Shown one piece after another: positions 35,525-44,028 of a stretch of 64,000 nucleotides of DNA. The stretch is taken from assembly GCF_021440195.1 (NCBI RefSeq), contig NZ_JAJTSZ010000001.1:1054001-1118000 (forward strand), written 5' to 3'. The number at the start of each line of letters is the position of its first letter. Position 1 is the first letter of the stretch. A program made the position numbers and the translations under genes. The notes under the pieces were generated by a model. That model was not told where the DNA came from. It saw only the letters and a program-made list of their open reading frames with translations, and made no database searches. This stretch comes from Dyadobacter sp. CY356. Its GTDB lineage: Bacteria > Bacteroidota > Bacteroidia > Cytophagales > Spirosomataceae.

Positions 35525-36898
35525 TCAATGAAGCAATTTTACTTTCGAGGGATTTTTTGCGGCAAAATTAAAAATCATCTGCATCATATAGTGATTGGCA
35601 AAGATGGGTTTCAGGTTTTGACTAAGCGGATCAACATTTTCAATTTCAGTTTCTGCCGGAACATAACCAATACCCGTGAGCCTTCCTTTCTGCACCCAGA
35701 TACAGCCAATTTCATCCGGATTTCTGCCGGTATCTACAATCACAAATCCGGCCAGACCTTCGCTGAAAGAGTGTAAAGCCTTCATGACCAAATGATTGTA
35801 TTCTTCTGCCGGAATATTTTCAAACGCATCGCGAAGCTGGCTGAGTTCAGGTGATTCCTGGCTAAACAAAGGGTAATGGCTGTAAGCGCATTTATCAGGA
35901 TTAAGCTTGAAATCAATCACCAGCTGGCGCAGCATTCTGATGCCATCCGCCTCTTTATCAAAGATGTGTACTGCCTTATGCAATTTGCTTTGTTTCCCAA
36001 TAATGAGCCTTAAAAAGCCTTCTCCGTCTTCGTAAGTGTATAATGCAAAACGGAATTCGGGCCGCTTTAATGCCCTGTTATACTGAGGCCAGAGCCGCTT
36101 GATTTCGGATGCTTCCAGGATCAGTGCCATCAGTTCACTGCCACAAGGCTCGCAGCTGACAGAATATATATTTCGAAGAAAATGTTGACGTTGAGAATTG
36201 GTGTTGTGGCCTGTGAAATGCTGTGTGACACGCTTTTTGATATCAGCCGCTTTCCCAACGTAAATCTCCTTTCCTGTATGATCTTTGAAATAATATACAC
36301 CGGGGCAAGAGGGCAGCGCCATAAATTCATCTTTGTCAAGATTTGGCGGAAGAAGCTGCTCTTTGGAAGTCTTTTTAAGCATCGAACCTATATGCCCCTG
36401 GTCATCGGCGGCGATCAGTTTTTCAAAAAGTATGGCCGTGGCGTCCACATCACCGCCAGCCCGGTGACGGTTTTCAATAGCGATTCCCAGCGAATCACAA
36501 AGTTTGCCAAGGCTGTATGAGGCCTTCCCGGGTATGAGCTTTCTGCTAAGTCTGACCGTGCATAGTTTGGGGGCATTAAATGCAAAACCGGCCAGTCCAA
36601 GATGATGTTTCACAAAGGAATAATCGAAATTGACATTGTGGGCCACAAAAATGCAGCCTGAAAGTATCTGGTAAATTTTAGCCGCCTGCTCTTCAAAAGT
36701 CGGGCTGTCCTGAACCATTTCAGGATTAATACCGGTAAGAGCCTGAATTGAAAGTGGTATTGGTCTGCCCGGATTCAAAAGCGTTTCAAAACTGTCGATC
36801 ACAGCGTTACCATCATGGATCCTGATCGCTATTTCAGTAATTCCACTTGCAGCTGCATGGCCCCCGGTCGTTTCTATATCTACTATGGCGTAGTTCAT
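35525..36898 (-). CDS. DEDDh exonuclease fused to a GIY-YIG nuclease domain
   Basis: 457 residues. The N-terminal DnaQ-like 3-to-5-prime exonuclease domain (about 1-165) shows all DEDDh residues: D7 and E9 (VDIETTG), D92 (NVNFDYSF), H145 and D150 (HRAGGDVDAT). The second domain (about 195-290) is a UvrC-type GIY-YIG endonuclease with PGVYYF (199-204) and IYVGKAADIKKRV (from 212). The C-terminal 170 residues resemble the extra region of these fusions and are otherwise unassigned. This matches the Cho/UvrC-like epsilon fusions found in many bacteria. It probably acts in nucleotide excision repair or processing of DNA ends. It is separate from the housekeeping UvrC and DnaQ, which are not in this window. 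Confidence 0.9.
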   Translation of the reverse strand: MNYAIVDIETTGGHAAASGITEIAIRIHDGNAVIDSFETLLNPGRPIPLSIQALTGINPEMVQDSPTFEEQAAKIYQILSGCIFVAHNVNFDYSFVKHHLGLAGFAFNAPKLCTVRLSRKLIPGKASYSLGKLCDSLGIAIENRHRAGGDVDATAILFEKLIAADDQGHIGSMLKKTSKEQLLPPNLDKDEFMALPSCPGVYYFKDHTGKEIYVGKAADIKKRVTQHFTGHNTNSQRQHFLRNIYSVSCEPCGSELMALILEASEIKRLWPQYNRALKRPEFRFALYTYEDGEGFLRLIIGKQSKLHKAVHIFDKEADGIRMLRQLVIDFKLNPDKCAYSHYPLFSQESPELSQLRDAFENIPAEEYNHLVMKALHSFSEGLAGFVIVDTGRNPDEIGCIWVQKGRLTGIGYVPAETEIENVDPLSQNLKPIFANHYMMQMIFNFAAKNPSKVKLLH

Positions 36899-36934
36899 TT
36901 TGCACTTTTTAGCCTTCTTCTTTTATGCTGATTA

Positions 36935-37360
36935 TTACAACGATTCGGCCAGCTGGGCAAAACCGATATAGTCAGAATAGATAAAATCTACAATCGCATC
37001 GATTTGTTTTGATTTCATCCTGATTTGTTCAAAACGGTTTTCTACAACTGATTCAGTATCTTCTGCGCTTAGAAATATCTGTTTTTCAAAAAATATCATA
37101 TCTGCATCCAGATCGAAAAACTGCAAAACAACGGGCAGATTCTTTACATCAGGCCAAACGCCAATTTTTTTGAAGTTGACTGGCACAGCGAGAATTTCCC
37201 CGGACTCCATTAGCTTAAAGATCACAATAGGGATATCACAAAGTGAGCGTAGCTCAAAACGCACATCGCTATGCAGACGGCTACCATCTATTGGTTGCTT
37301 GCGGAATATCCTTATGACTACTTGCTTTTTCGCCGGAATAATTTTGACAGATTCTCTCAT
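36935..37360 (-). CDS. Hypothetical protein, 141 aa
   Basis: No family recognised. No signal peptide. The protein starts with a strongly basic stretch (KIIPAKKQVVIRIFRKQ) and a beta-rich middle (RFELRSLCDIPIVIFKLMESGEILAVPVNF), followed by a helical C-terminus. The pattern could fit a small PilZ-like or translational adapter fold, but I see no defining motif. The gene follows the exonuclease on the same strand after 36 bp on its upstream side, so the two could form a small operon, this gene first. Confidence 0.6.
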   Translation of the reverse strand: MRESVKIIPAKKQVVIRIFRKQPIDGSRLHSDVRFELRSLCDIPIVIFKLMESGEILAVPVNFKKIGVWPDVKNLPVVLQFFDLDADMIFFEKQIFLSAEDTESVVENRFEQIRMKSKQIDAIVDFIYSDYIGFAQLAESL

Positions 37361-37731
37361 ATTTAATGCATTTTGGAAATCATTTCAGCCAGCCTTGCCT
37401 GAATCTTAGAATTGTAATAGGCAGAAAGACAAGGATATTTAATAGATTGATATTTTCAGTATCAACTTATTGATCCAATAAGCATCAATGATAGAATAAT
37501 TTCTTCAAAATGGCAAACGATTTTTTATATCGATGCTAAGTTTAGCTACAAAGATTGGTAGCAGGGGATTGGGTGGGAGGTTTTTGTAAGCCTGACAAAA
37601 GCATAATTTTGACCAAACTATTTGCTGGTCCTGAAAGTTGCCTGCTTTTTGGATGTTGATACAAAAAATCTGATCACATAACCGGATTCGAATATGTTTT
37701 TAGATATGTTGATGGCTTATGAATGCGGTGA
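37361..37731. other. Intergenic region, 371 bp
   Basis: Nothing recognised: no gene, hairpin or repeat that I would support. It contains the 5-prime region of the 141-residue gene and the 3-prime region of the imelysin gene. Confidence 0.5.
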
Positions 37732-38817
37732 TTAATCCTGGAATTTTAGACTTGTAACCATATCGTTTTGAACCAGTAATTGCAATTTTGAAAGCGATTC
37801 ATAAAAGTCGGCCACTTGCTTTGGATTGCTAACCACCGCCTGTTCAAGTGGGCTTTTTATCAGGTCAAGTTTAGAAAAAATATCCGCAAACTGGGCCTCT
37901 ATTATAGAGCTTAATTTTACATCACCGGATTTAGCATTATCCTGATCCAGTAACCAGTATAGGGCGTTAATACCAACTTTATTTGTCCTCTTTCCCGAAA
38001 AGATTTGTTCAATGCCTTGCAGTTCGGCGCGTATGAAGTTAATAGATTGTCCTCCATATTTTGACTCTACCAATTCAGGTTGGCTTTTTCCTTGATTTAT
38101 TCCCAGAGGCAACCCGACACGTTCGTCTTTGATTATTGAAATCGTAGAGATAATGTTGTCCGTCAACACACCAAGAGACTCGCTCCGTGCATTACCACCA
38201 GAAGCCATGAACTTATTAATATAAGCATCTCCTGCAATGCTCCAATGATACATTAACTGATCACTTTGCTGTTTTAAATCCTGGCAAAGAGCCCGAAGAA
38301 AACTGCCCCGACGCGACCCGGTAGCGTTAAAAGCTGATATCACAGATTCATCATCACCCTGATTGGTGCCATAAATCAGGTACTCTATCGCCGCCAGACC
38401 GGTAGCGTTCTCAGGAAGTGCTTGTACATAGGCAAGATCAATTTTTGAGGTGTCTGAGGAGATAACTTTTTCTATCGCTGTTATATTTGCGGCGGGGTAA
38501 AACGCGGCCGATTTAATGTCTTCGCTTAATTTTCCTTTAAGAAATATGGATGATAATTTCCATGAAATTACTGTATTAGTCCATTCTCTTCTTAGTGTAT
38601 ATAGCTTTTCGGTATTTGTTGAATCGTAGACGTAAGAGGTTGCAAATTCATTTAGTGTATTTACAGAGTTTTGAAGGTCAAGAAAGCTCCTGATAATTAC
38701 TGCGTTGCCGATACCTTGTACAGCAAACTGACGATCTGAAACGGCAGTGGGTTCAGGCTGTTTTTCCCTGGAACAGGCCAGAGAAATCAACAAAGAAAAA
38801 CATAGAAAATATTTCAT
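37732..38817 (-). CDS. Imelysin family lipoprotein (peptidase M75-like)
   Basis: 361 residues. The signal ends in SLACS (Cys15, lipobox). The mature protein is all-helical and shows the imelysin layout: FYPAANITAIEKVI near 104-118 and GLAAIEYLIYGTNQ near 140-153. The second block is where family members have GxHxxE; here the His is Ala (G-L-A-A-I-E), a variant I recall as common in a branch of the family. Imelysins are surface or periplasmic proteins linked to iron uptake, and protease activity is doubtful. It diverges from a small lipoprotein gene with only 86 bp between the two starts. Confidence 0.85.
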   Translation of the reverse strand: MKYFLCFSLLISLACSREKQPEPTAVSDRQFAVQGIGNAVIIRSFLDLQNSVNTLNEFATSYVYDSTNTEKLYTLRREWTNTVISWKLSSIFLKGKLSEDIKSAAFYPAANITAIEKVISSDTSKIDLAYVQALPENATGLAAIEYLIYGTNQGDDESVISAFNATGSRRGSFLRALCQDLKQQSDQLMYHWSIAGDAYINKFMASGGNARSESLGVLTDNIISTISIIKDERVGLPLGINQGKSQPELVESKYGGQSINFIRAELQGIEQIFSGKRTNKVGINALYWLLDQDNAKSGDVKLSSIIEAQFADIFSKLDLIKSPLEQAVVSNPKQVADFYESLSKLQLLVQNDMVTSLKFQD

Positions 38818-38903
38818 ATCTATTTTTGAGACTATGGCTTACTATTGTTGCCTGATTTTCGTTGTAACTGTAAGTAAATCAATGGTTATATGAAAACCGC
38901 ATA

Positions 38904-39527
38904 GTGATGAATAAAATTGTATGTTATCTTATGTTTTTTTGTCTGTCGGTGATTTTATGGGATTGTAAAAAAAAGAGCCCGAAGCCGGACAATAATGACC
39001 CATTTGAAAGATGGAATTTACAAGGAGAATCTGGCGACAGGCCCGGCCCGGGATTTTCCTGGCGGCTATCAACCGATAATCAGACGGATGGATATTTTGA
39101 TCTTGCCGGAGACCGATTGTTTTACCTAAGCAATTCCAGTGAGCACAGCAGAGAGGTAGTGCTGACAGTTACCAAACTAGATGAATCGTTCATCGATCCG
39201 ACATTTAGAATTTACGGTCGTTTCGAGCAGTGTCTGCTTATGTCAAAACCGACAATATCATCAGGTGCTTTCAAAGAATCAGGGACCTTTCAGGGCAATG
39301 GAATTGGTAGCGGCGTTCAGTACTCAGGAATTACCTGGACGCCAACGCTATCAAAAAAAACTGTTAACAGCAAAGAAACCTTCAAATTCAAAGTGTATAT
39401 AAATAGCAAAGACTCCTTATGCACCGAAGGTTTTGTGCAGGTTGATATGGTTGGTCCGGCTGCCATCAACAGTGAAGGAAGTTACCTGGATGGTGACCAT
39501 TTGTATTTTATCAAAAAAAGTAAGTAA
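38904..39527 (+). CDS. Hypothetical lipoprotein, 207 aa
   Basis: The signal peptide ends in ILWDC (Cys21), followed by a lysine-rich linker. The mature part is beta-rich: GFSWRLSTDNQTDGYFDLAG, then a strand-rich region with GIGSGVQYSGITWTP. I do not recognise a domain; a jelly-roll or immunoglobulin-like fold would fit. It is divergent from the imelysin gene and may share regulation with it. Two in-frame ATGs at the start (38904, 38907) make the exact start uncertain by one codon. Confidence 0.65.
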   Translation: MMNKIVCYLMFFCLSVILWDCKKKSPKPDNNDPFERWNLQGESGDRPGPGFSWRLSTDNQTDGYFDLAGDRLFYLSNSSEHSREVVLTVTKLDESFIDPTFRIYGRFEQCLLMSKPTISSGAFKESGTFQGNGIGSGVQYSGITWTPTLSKKTVNSKETFKFKVYINSKDSLCTEGFVQVDMVGPAAINSEGSYLDGDHLYFIKKSK

Positions 39528-39614
39528 TGCCCTGCACAATTCTTATTCAATATAAAATTTAAAATTCAGGCTTTTCAGAACCTTTTGATTTAAATAAATA
39601 CAGAACTCATGAAA

Positions 39615-39648
39615 CCAACAGACAAGCAATTATTGACATGTCTGTTGG
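39615..39648. terminator. Bidirectional hairpin terminator
   Basis: Ten-base perfect arms (39615-39624 and 39639-39648), between the converging lipoprotein (ends 39527) and VOC genes (stop 39665). Confidence 0.6.
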
Positions 39649-39664
39649 CCTGGTGATCATGCAT

Positions 39665-40066
39665 TTAGTTGGCGTTGGTTTTTGTTTCCGAAATTACTGG
39701 TGTAAAAAAATTTACAAGGTTGCCGTCCGGATCGCGGAACAACATGGAGCGGTTTCCCCAGGGCATTGTCGTTGGCATCTGAACTATATTTTCACCTAGA
39801 TATTCTGCCAGCCGGTGGTAGGCTGCGTCAACATCATCAACGCGAAACTCCAGGATCACAGAGCGGTTTGATTCCGGTGTGGCCAGATGGGATCCGCCAA
39901 AAAGCTGAAGCGTCCTGACGCTGCCAATTGCCAACACGATTGATTCGGTGTGTAGTTCTGCGAAATCCTCAGTATACTGAATGGTTGACAAGCCGCTGAT
40001 ATGTTCGTAAAACCGGACTAAGGGCTTAATGTTGTTGGTGATGATGCGGATGGATACAAATTTCAT
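39665..40066 (-). CDS. VOC (glyoxalase/bleomycin-resistance) superfamily protein
   Basis: The start at 40066 gives 133 residues and puts the first strand (MKFVSIRIITNNIKPLVRFYE) at the N-terminus, as usual; the longer frame adds an unlikely leader. The vicinal-oxygen-chelate fold is seen from FAELHTESIVLAIG, ILEFRVDDVDAAYHRL and the closing NRSMLFRDPDGNLVNFF, with likely metal-binding residues E/D in the last motif. The substrate is unknown. It lies downstream of an AraC regulator on the same strand, 88 bp away. Confidence 0.85.
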   Translation of the reverse strand: MKFVSIRIITNNIKPLVRFYEHISGLSTIQYTEDFAELHTESIVLAIGSVRTLQLFGGSHLATPESNRSVILEFRVDDVDAAYHRLAEYLGENIVQMPTTMPWGNRSMLFRDPDGNLVNFFTPVISETKTNAN

Positions 40067-40153
40067 AAGCGTATATATTTTTAATTTTCCAAAAATATAT
40101 GGCGGTAATGACAACGGTGTGTCAGCAGCTTTTTAGAAATATGAACGCAATTC

Positions 40154-41080
40154 CTAATTAAATGCTTCTCTGAAAGCCAGAGGAGATTGTTTGGTTTTAG
40201 ATTTAAACAATTTGCTAAATGATTGAGGGTGTTCAAACCCTAACTGGTAGGCGATCTCACTAACGGACAGGCTGGTGGTTGAGAGTTGCTGTTTGGCTTT
40301 CTCAATAAGCTTTTCATGAATATGCTGCTGGGTTGTCTGGCCGGTAAGCGTTTTAAGAAGTCCGCTCAGATAATCAGGCGATACATGCAGCTGTCCTGCA
40401 AGATAACCAACAGACGGTAAGCCCTTTTGCATAGTATTCACATCATCGAAATAGGCAATAAGTTCATGATTAAGCCGGTCAAGCAACTGATGATTCGTTA
40501 TTCTGCGCGTCATGAACTGGCGCTGGTAAAAGCGGTCAGCGTAGTTAAGCAGAGAGTCCAGCTGTGAAATAATGATGTCATGGCTGAAATGATCCATGTT
40601 GTTATGATATTCCTGACTGATATTAGAAATAATCTGTGTAAGCACAACTTCTTCTTTATCAGAAAGAAACAAAGCTTCATTGACCGAATAATCAAAAAAC
40701 CTATATTGTCTGATCTTTTTGGCAAGTATTGTATTCCATAAAAAATCCGGATGGATCAAAAGCATCCAGCCGGATTGCTCAGGGCTACTGTATTTCTGCG
40801 GCTGAAATACGGTGATCTGACCAGGCGACATAAAACTTAGTACACCTTCATCAAAATCGTAAGTCTGTTGTCCGTATTTGATTTTTACCGGAGCCTTAAA
40901 GTTTTTTTTAAGAGAAATATTGTAGAAGCCATTCATAATATTCTCTTGTATTTCCGAAGGCAACTGCGCAACGGGTTTTATTTCAATGACGCTGATCAAA
41001 GGGTGCTTTGGCTTAGGCAAGCCCAGCATCCTGTGAAATTCACTGACGGTTTTGATCAGGTAAGGCTGACTTTTTTCCAT
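40154..41080 (-). CDS. AraC family transcriptional regulator
   Basis: 308 residues. The N-terminal region (about 20-190) is a sensing domain with a cupin-like start (GFYNISLKKNFKAPVKIKYG). The C-terminal AraC DNA-binding domain (about 210-305) has two helix-turn-helix units: VGYLAGQLHVSPDYLSGLLK and SVSEIAYQLGFEHPQSFSKL, then KSKTKQSPLAFRE. It lies 12 bp after the NAD(P)-binding reductase gene and is probably co-transcribed with it, a common pattern where the regulator controls its own reductase. No operator could be called. Confidence 0.92.
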   Translation of the reverse strand: MEKSQPYLIKTVSEFHRMLGLPKPKHPLISVIEIKPVAQLPSEIQENIMNGFYNISLKKNFKAPVKIKYGQQTYDFDEGVLSFMSPGQITVFQPQKYSSPEQSGWMLLIHPDFLWNTILAKKIRQYRFFDYSVNEALFLSDKEEVVLTQIISNISQEYHNNMDHFSHDIIISQLDSLLNYADRFYQRQFMTRRITNHQLLDRLNHELIAYFDDVNTMQKGLPSVGYLAGQLHVSPDYLSGLLKTLTGQTTQQHIHEKLIEKAKQQLSTTSLSVSEIAYQLGFEHPQSFSKLFKSKTKQSPLAFREAFN

Positions 41081-41092
41081 TACGCAAATTAG

Positions 41093-42016
41093 TTATTTTT
41101 TATACATCTTTAACGCCAGATCCACTGCCTGTTTGTAAGAAAGCGGTCTTCGTCCCAGCAGTGCTCGTATAGCAGACGAATCTCCGATCATATCCTGCCC
41201 GAGACTATCAAGTGCACCTTTAATTGCACCTTTTGGTGCTTTTGAAACTCGTTCGATAAGAGGCGCCGCCAAACGCAGCAATGCCAGTGAAATATGGATT
41301 TTCTTTGGATGAGGCCGGCCGGCTACCTCAGCCGCTATATCAATCAATTGGTCACTGCTCAAAATATCATCGCCACCAACCTGGTAGCACTGCCCATAAG
41401 ACTTTGGTTCATTCAATATGCCGATCAAATCAAAAACCAGATCATCAATCGCAATGCAGCGAAATTGATTGTGGCCATTGCCTATCACAAATGCTAAACT
41501 TCTGTGGGCATTATCCAGCACCATATTAAAGCCCTGGCCGCCTGAACCAACAATCATGCCTGGCTGAATCACCGTAACATCAAGACCACTATTTAAAAGA
41601 TATTGCTGTGTTTTCCACCTTCCGCGTGTCCAGGCATCTTTTGAATCAGAAGAGATACCGATGGATGTGACATAGATCAGCCTGCGTACTTTATGGACTT
41701 CACATGCCCTGACAATGTTTTGCAGACCGCTCATTTCTATGTCCATAAATCCCTGGTCTACAGTGCCTGCCTGCTGAGGTGCCAGCGTATGTATCGATAT
41801 ATAAACCGCATCCATCGATTCGAGCGCATGTTCAAAAGAGGAAAGATCGGTAATGTCGCCTTCAATAATCTCGCATCCGTTCCGGGCAAGATCTTTCATT
41901 TTCTGCGGGTTACGCGCAAGACAACGCACCCGGTATCCTTCTGATAATAATTGCCGGGTCAGATAACTTCCCACAAAACCGGATGCTCCGATGACGAAAA
42001 TATTTTTCATAATCAT
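41093..42016 (-). CDS. NAD(P)-binding SDR/NmrA-like protein
   Basis: 307 residues (an in-frame ATG two codons later, 42010, is equally good). Rossmann fold with IFVIGASGFVGSYLTRQLL (GxxGxxG near residues 9-15) and DITDLSSFEHAL for the adenine-binding edge. The atypical SDR layout (NAD(P)-binding, NmrA-like) is common in genes for quinone or flavin reductases and redox sensors. A classical YxxxK catalytic pair is not obvious. Co-transcribed with the AraC regulator. Confidence 0.85.
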   Translation of the reverse strand: MIMKNIFVIGASGFVGSYLTRQLLSEGYRVRCLARNPQKMKDLARNGCEIIEGDITDLSSFEHALESMDAVYISIHTLAPQQAGTVDQGFMDIEMSGLQNIVRACEVHKVRRLIYVTSIGISSDSKDAWTRGRWKTQQYLLNSGLDVTVIQPGMIVGSGGQGFNMVLDNAHRSLAFVIGNGHNQFRCIAIDDLVFDLIGILNEPKSYGQCYQVGGDDILSSDQLIDIAAEVAGRPHPKKIHISLALLRLAAPLIERVSKAPKGAIKGALDSLGQDMIGDSSAIRALLGRRPLSYKQAVDLALKMYKK

Positions 42017-42528
42017 TGATTTTTTACAAACACAAAGCTCCGCACAATACTGAAAGTAACCGTAGTCAATTCAGGTATTATTGTAGCCAAAACCGGTGCA
42101 TGGCTGTTTTAATGATTGATGATAAAATCCTTTCGCCAGCTCCGGCATCGGATCATAAAGGTTTTCAGGATGTTTTAGTTATCAGGGGGAGGGGGGCATT
42201 TTATTATTATTGTAAAAACAAAGTTAATCTTTTATTCAGGCAACGATTAATGTGATACTTAAAATCAGGCTAACCATGAACACTTAGACAGATTTAGATA
42301 GAAAAGCTCTTTTGGTAAACACCCTTTTTGCAAAATCAATAAGAATATTGAATTTTAGGCCGCGTAGATGACAGAGAGGAACCTGTACAAGTCGTCCCTG
42401 ATATTAATTGAAATAATCAAGCTGGCTTTAATTGTTCAATTGAAATGTTGCTGACGTTGACCATAGTGGAAAGTTTTGTTGCATTAGAATGCAGGGCGCT
42501 TGCTTAAAAAATTTCAGGACAAAATTTT
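42017..42528. other. Intergenic region, 512 bp
   Basis: No convincing gene or RNA. A G-rich stretch (agggggaggggggc, near 42186) stands out against the AT-rich background. The rest is unremarkable. Confidence 0.45.
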
Positions 42529-42912
42529 TTAAAGCAATGCGATACACTCTATGGAAATTAGAATTCCGCCCGGAAAAGGCATTACCTGGGGAGTGCTGCG
42601 TGCAGGTGCGTCTGTTGGAAAGAATTCTGCGTAAACTTTATTTATAACATTGAAATCATTACCAGTCACCATAAAAATTGTTGTTTTTACAACACTGCTC
42701 ATACTGCTTCCCGCTTCTTCAAGTATTGTTTTAATATTTAAAAAAGCTTGTCTTGTTTGATCTTCAAATGAGCTGCTGACCAACTGACCCGAAACAGGAT
42801 CCAGGCCCGGCATACCGGAAAGGAAAACAAGATTGTTTGCAATCACCGCCTGTGGAAATGCCGTATTCATTCGCGGCGCTTTGTCAGTATTGAAATTTCT
42901 TTTTTCACCCAT
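42529..42912 (-). CDS. RidA family protein (YjgF/YER057c/UK114)
   Basis: 127 residues. Conserved features are FLSGMPGLDP near residues 30-39, TRQAFLNIKTILEEAGSS, the arginine of ARSTPQV and the acidic residue of ISIECIAL near the C-terminus, which together form the deaminase site of RidA proteins. It should hydrolyse reactive enamine/imine intermediates made by PLP enzymes. Length and motif spacing are normal, with no sign of damage. Confidence 0.9.
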   Translation of the reverse strand: MGEKRNFNTDKAPRMNTAFPQAVIANNLVFLSGMPGLDPVSGQLVSSSFEDQTRQAFLNIKTILEEAGSSMSSVVKTTIFMVTGNDFNVINKVYAEFFPTDAPARSTPQVMPFPGGILISIECIALL

Positions 42913-43145
42913 GACCCGACTTGTTTAACAGTAAAAACTAAGGCAGTCTGCTTCCAACTCACCAGTGGACGCATTTTCATACAAGTTAAGCAACCTTTAT
43001 CTGGTTTTAAGGGCAAATCATCAGATAATATTATTGAGATACTAATTTGTCATTTGGTTAATGGCTAAGATAATCACCGGTTTGGCTACGTACATTAAAC
43101 CCATGCAAGTGCCTGGTAGGCTGCCGTCAATTTTGTTAGTATTAG

Positions 43146-43718
43146 TTATTCAGGCACCTTTTCATAATGCAAAGTAACTATGCCGGAGCCAAGCGTTTTT
43201 GATTCCAGTAATTTCAGATTACTCATTGGTGTCTTGCTATCGAACAAACTGATGCCTTTTCCCAGTATGACAGGATGGAGGGTTAATTTATATGCATCGA
43301 TAAGTCCAAGATTCATAAGGCTTTTTGACAGGCCCGGGCTGCCGAATATGACCAGATCTTTACCTGGCTGTTGTTTAAGTTTATTCACTTCTTCAAGCAC
43401 ATTATCTTTGATCAACGTCGTATTGTTCCAGTCCGCACCTGGCAATGTTGTTGAAAAAACAATTTTTGGAACCTCATGAACCCATTTTGCGTGTTCAAGT
43501 GAATGTCCGCTCGCGTTCGGATCTGCTAAAACGGTGGGCCAGTAAACTGCCATTAACTGATAAGTATTCTTTCCATAAACAGGAATGCCTACCGTTTGTA
43601 CCAGCTCATGGGCGAATTGCTGAAGTTCTTCATTGTATGATAAAAAACCCAGACCGCCGTTAATATCTCCCGCAAAACCGTCCAGGGAAATATGCGCGAA
43701 CAAAACTAATTTTCTCAT
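43146..43718 (-). CDS. Dihydrofolate reductase/RibD C-terminal family protein
   Basis: 190 residues with the RibD_C/DHFR-like fold. MRKLVLFAHISLDGFAGD is the usual start; VYGKNTYQLM is the cofactor-proximal helix; DLVIFGSPGLSKSLM and LTLHPVILGKGISLF are the late family motifs. Stand-alone members reduce unidentified pterin-like or other substrates with NADPH; the DHFR housekeeping role is not expected. Single-gene unit. Confidence 0.88.
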   Translation of the reverse strand: MRKLVLFAHISLDGFAGDINGGLGFLSYNEELQQFAHELVQTVGIPVYGKNTYQLMAVYWPTVLADPNASGHSLEHAKWVHEVPKIVFSTTLPGADWNNTTLIKDNVLEEVNKLKQQPGKDLVIFGSPGLSKSLMNLGLIDAYKLTLHPVILGKGISLFDSKTPMSNLKLLESKTLGSGIVTLHYEKVPE

Positions 43719-44028
43719 ATCGATCGTACTTTATTTTTTCAACTAAAAGTACAAAATATATGATATGAAACTATTACCTGCGAAACGGATGGTTCACAGT
43801 AGTTGATGATAGTTCTGCTCCTAAAGTGAAACGGCTTTTTTGGAAGAAATCCGTATCACTTTAGGCGGATAAACTGCCGCGCTTACCTTTTTACGACAGG
43901 AAAAAATATTGAAATTAAACAGAATGAGCCCGATGGAATTTCGGGCTCATAGTAAGAAATCTGGTTATATAATTCGTTCGGACATTCCAGAAAGTCCAAA
44001 TTTGTCAGTTTTATAGTTTACAAAATTA
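43719..44028. other. Intergenic region with terminator, 310 bp
   Basis: Contains the terminator hairpin at 43924-43950 and otherwise nothing recognised. Confidence 0.5.
43924..43950 (-). terminator. Terminator of the FAD/Rieske gene
   Basis: Perfect ten-base arms (43924-43933 and 43941-43950) with a seven-base loop; minus-strand tail tctgtttaattt. It lies 79 bp past the stop codon of the oxidoreductase gene. Confidence 0.65.
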
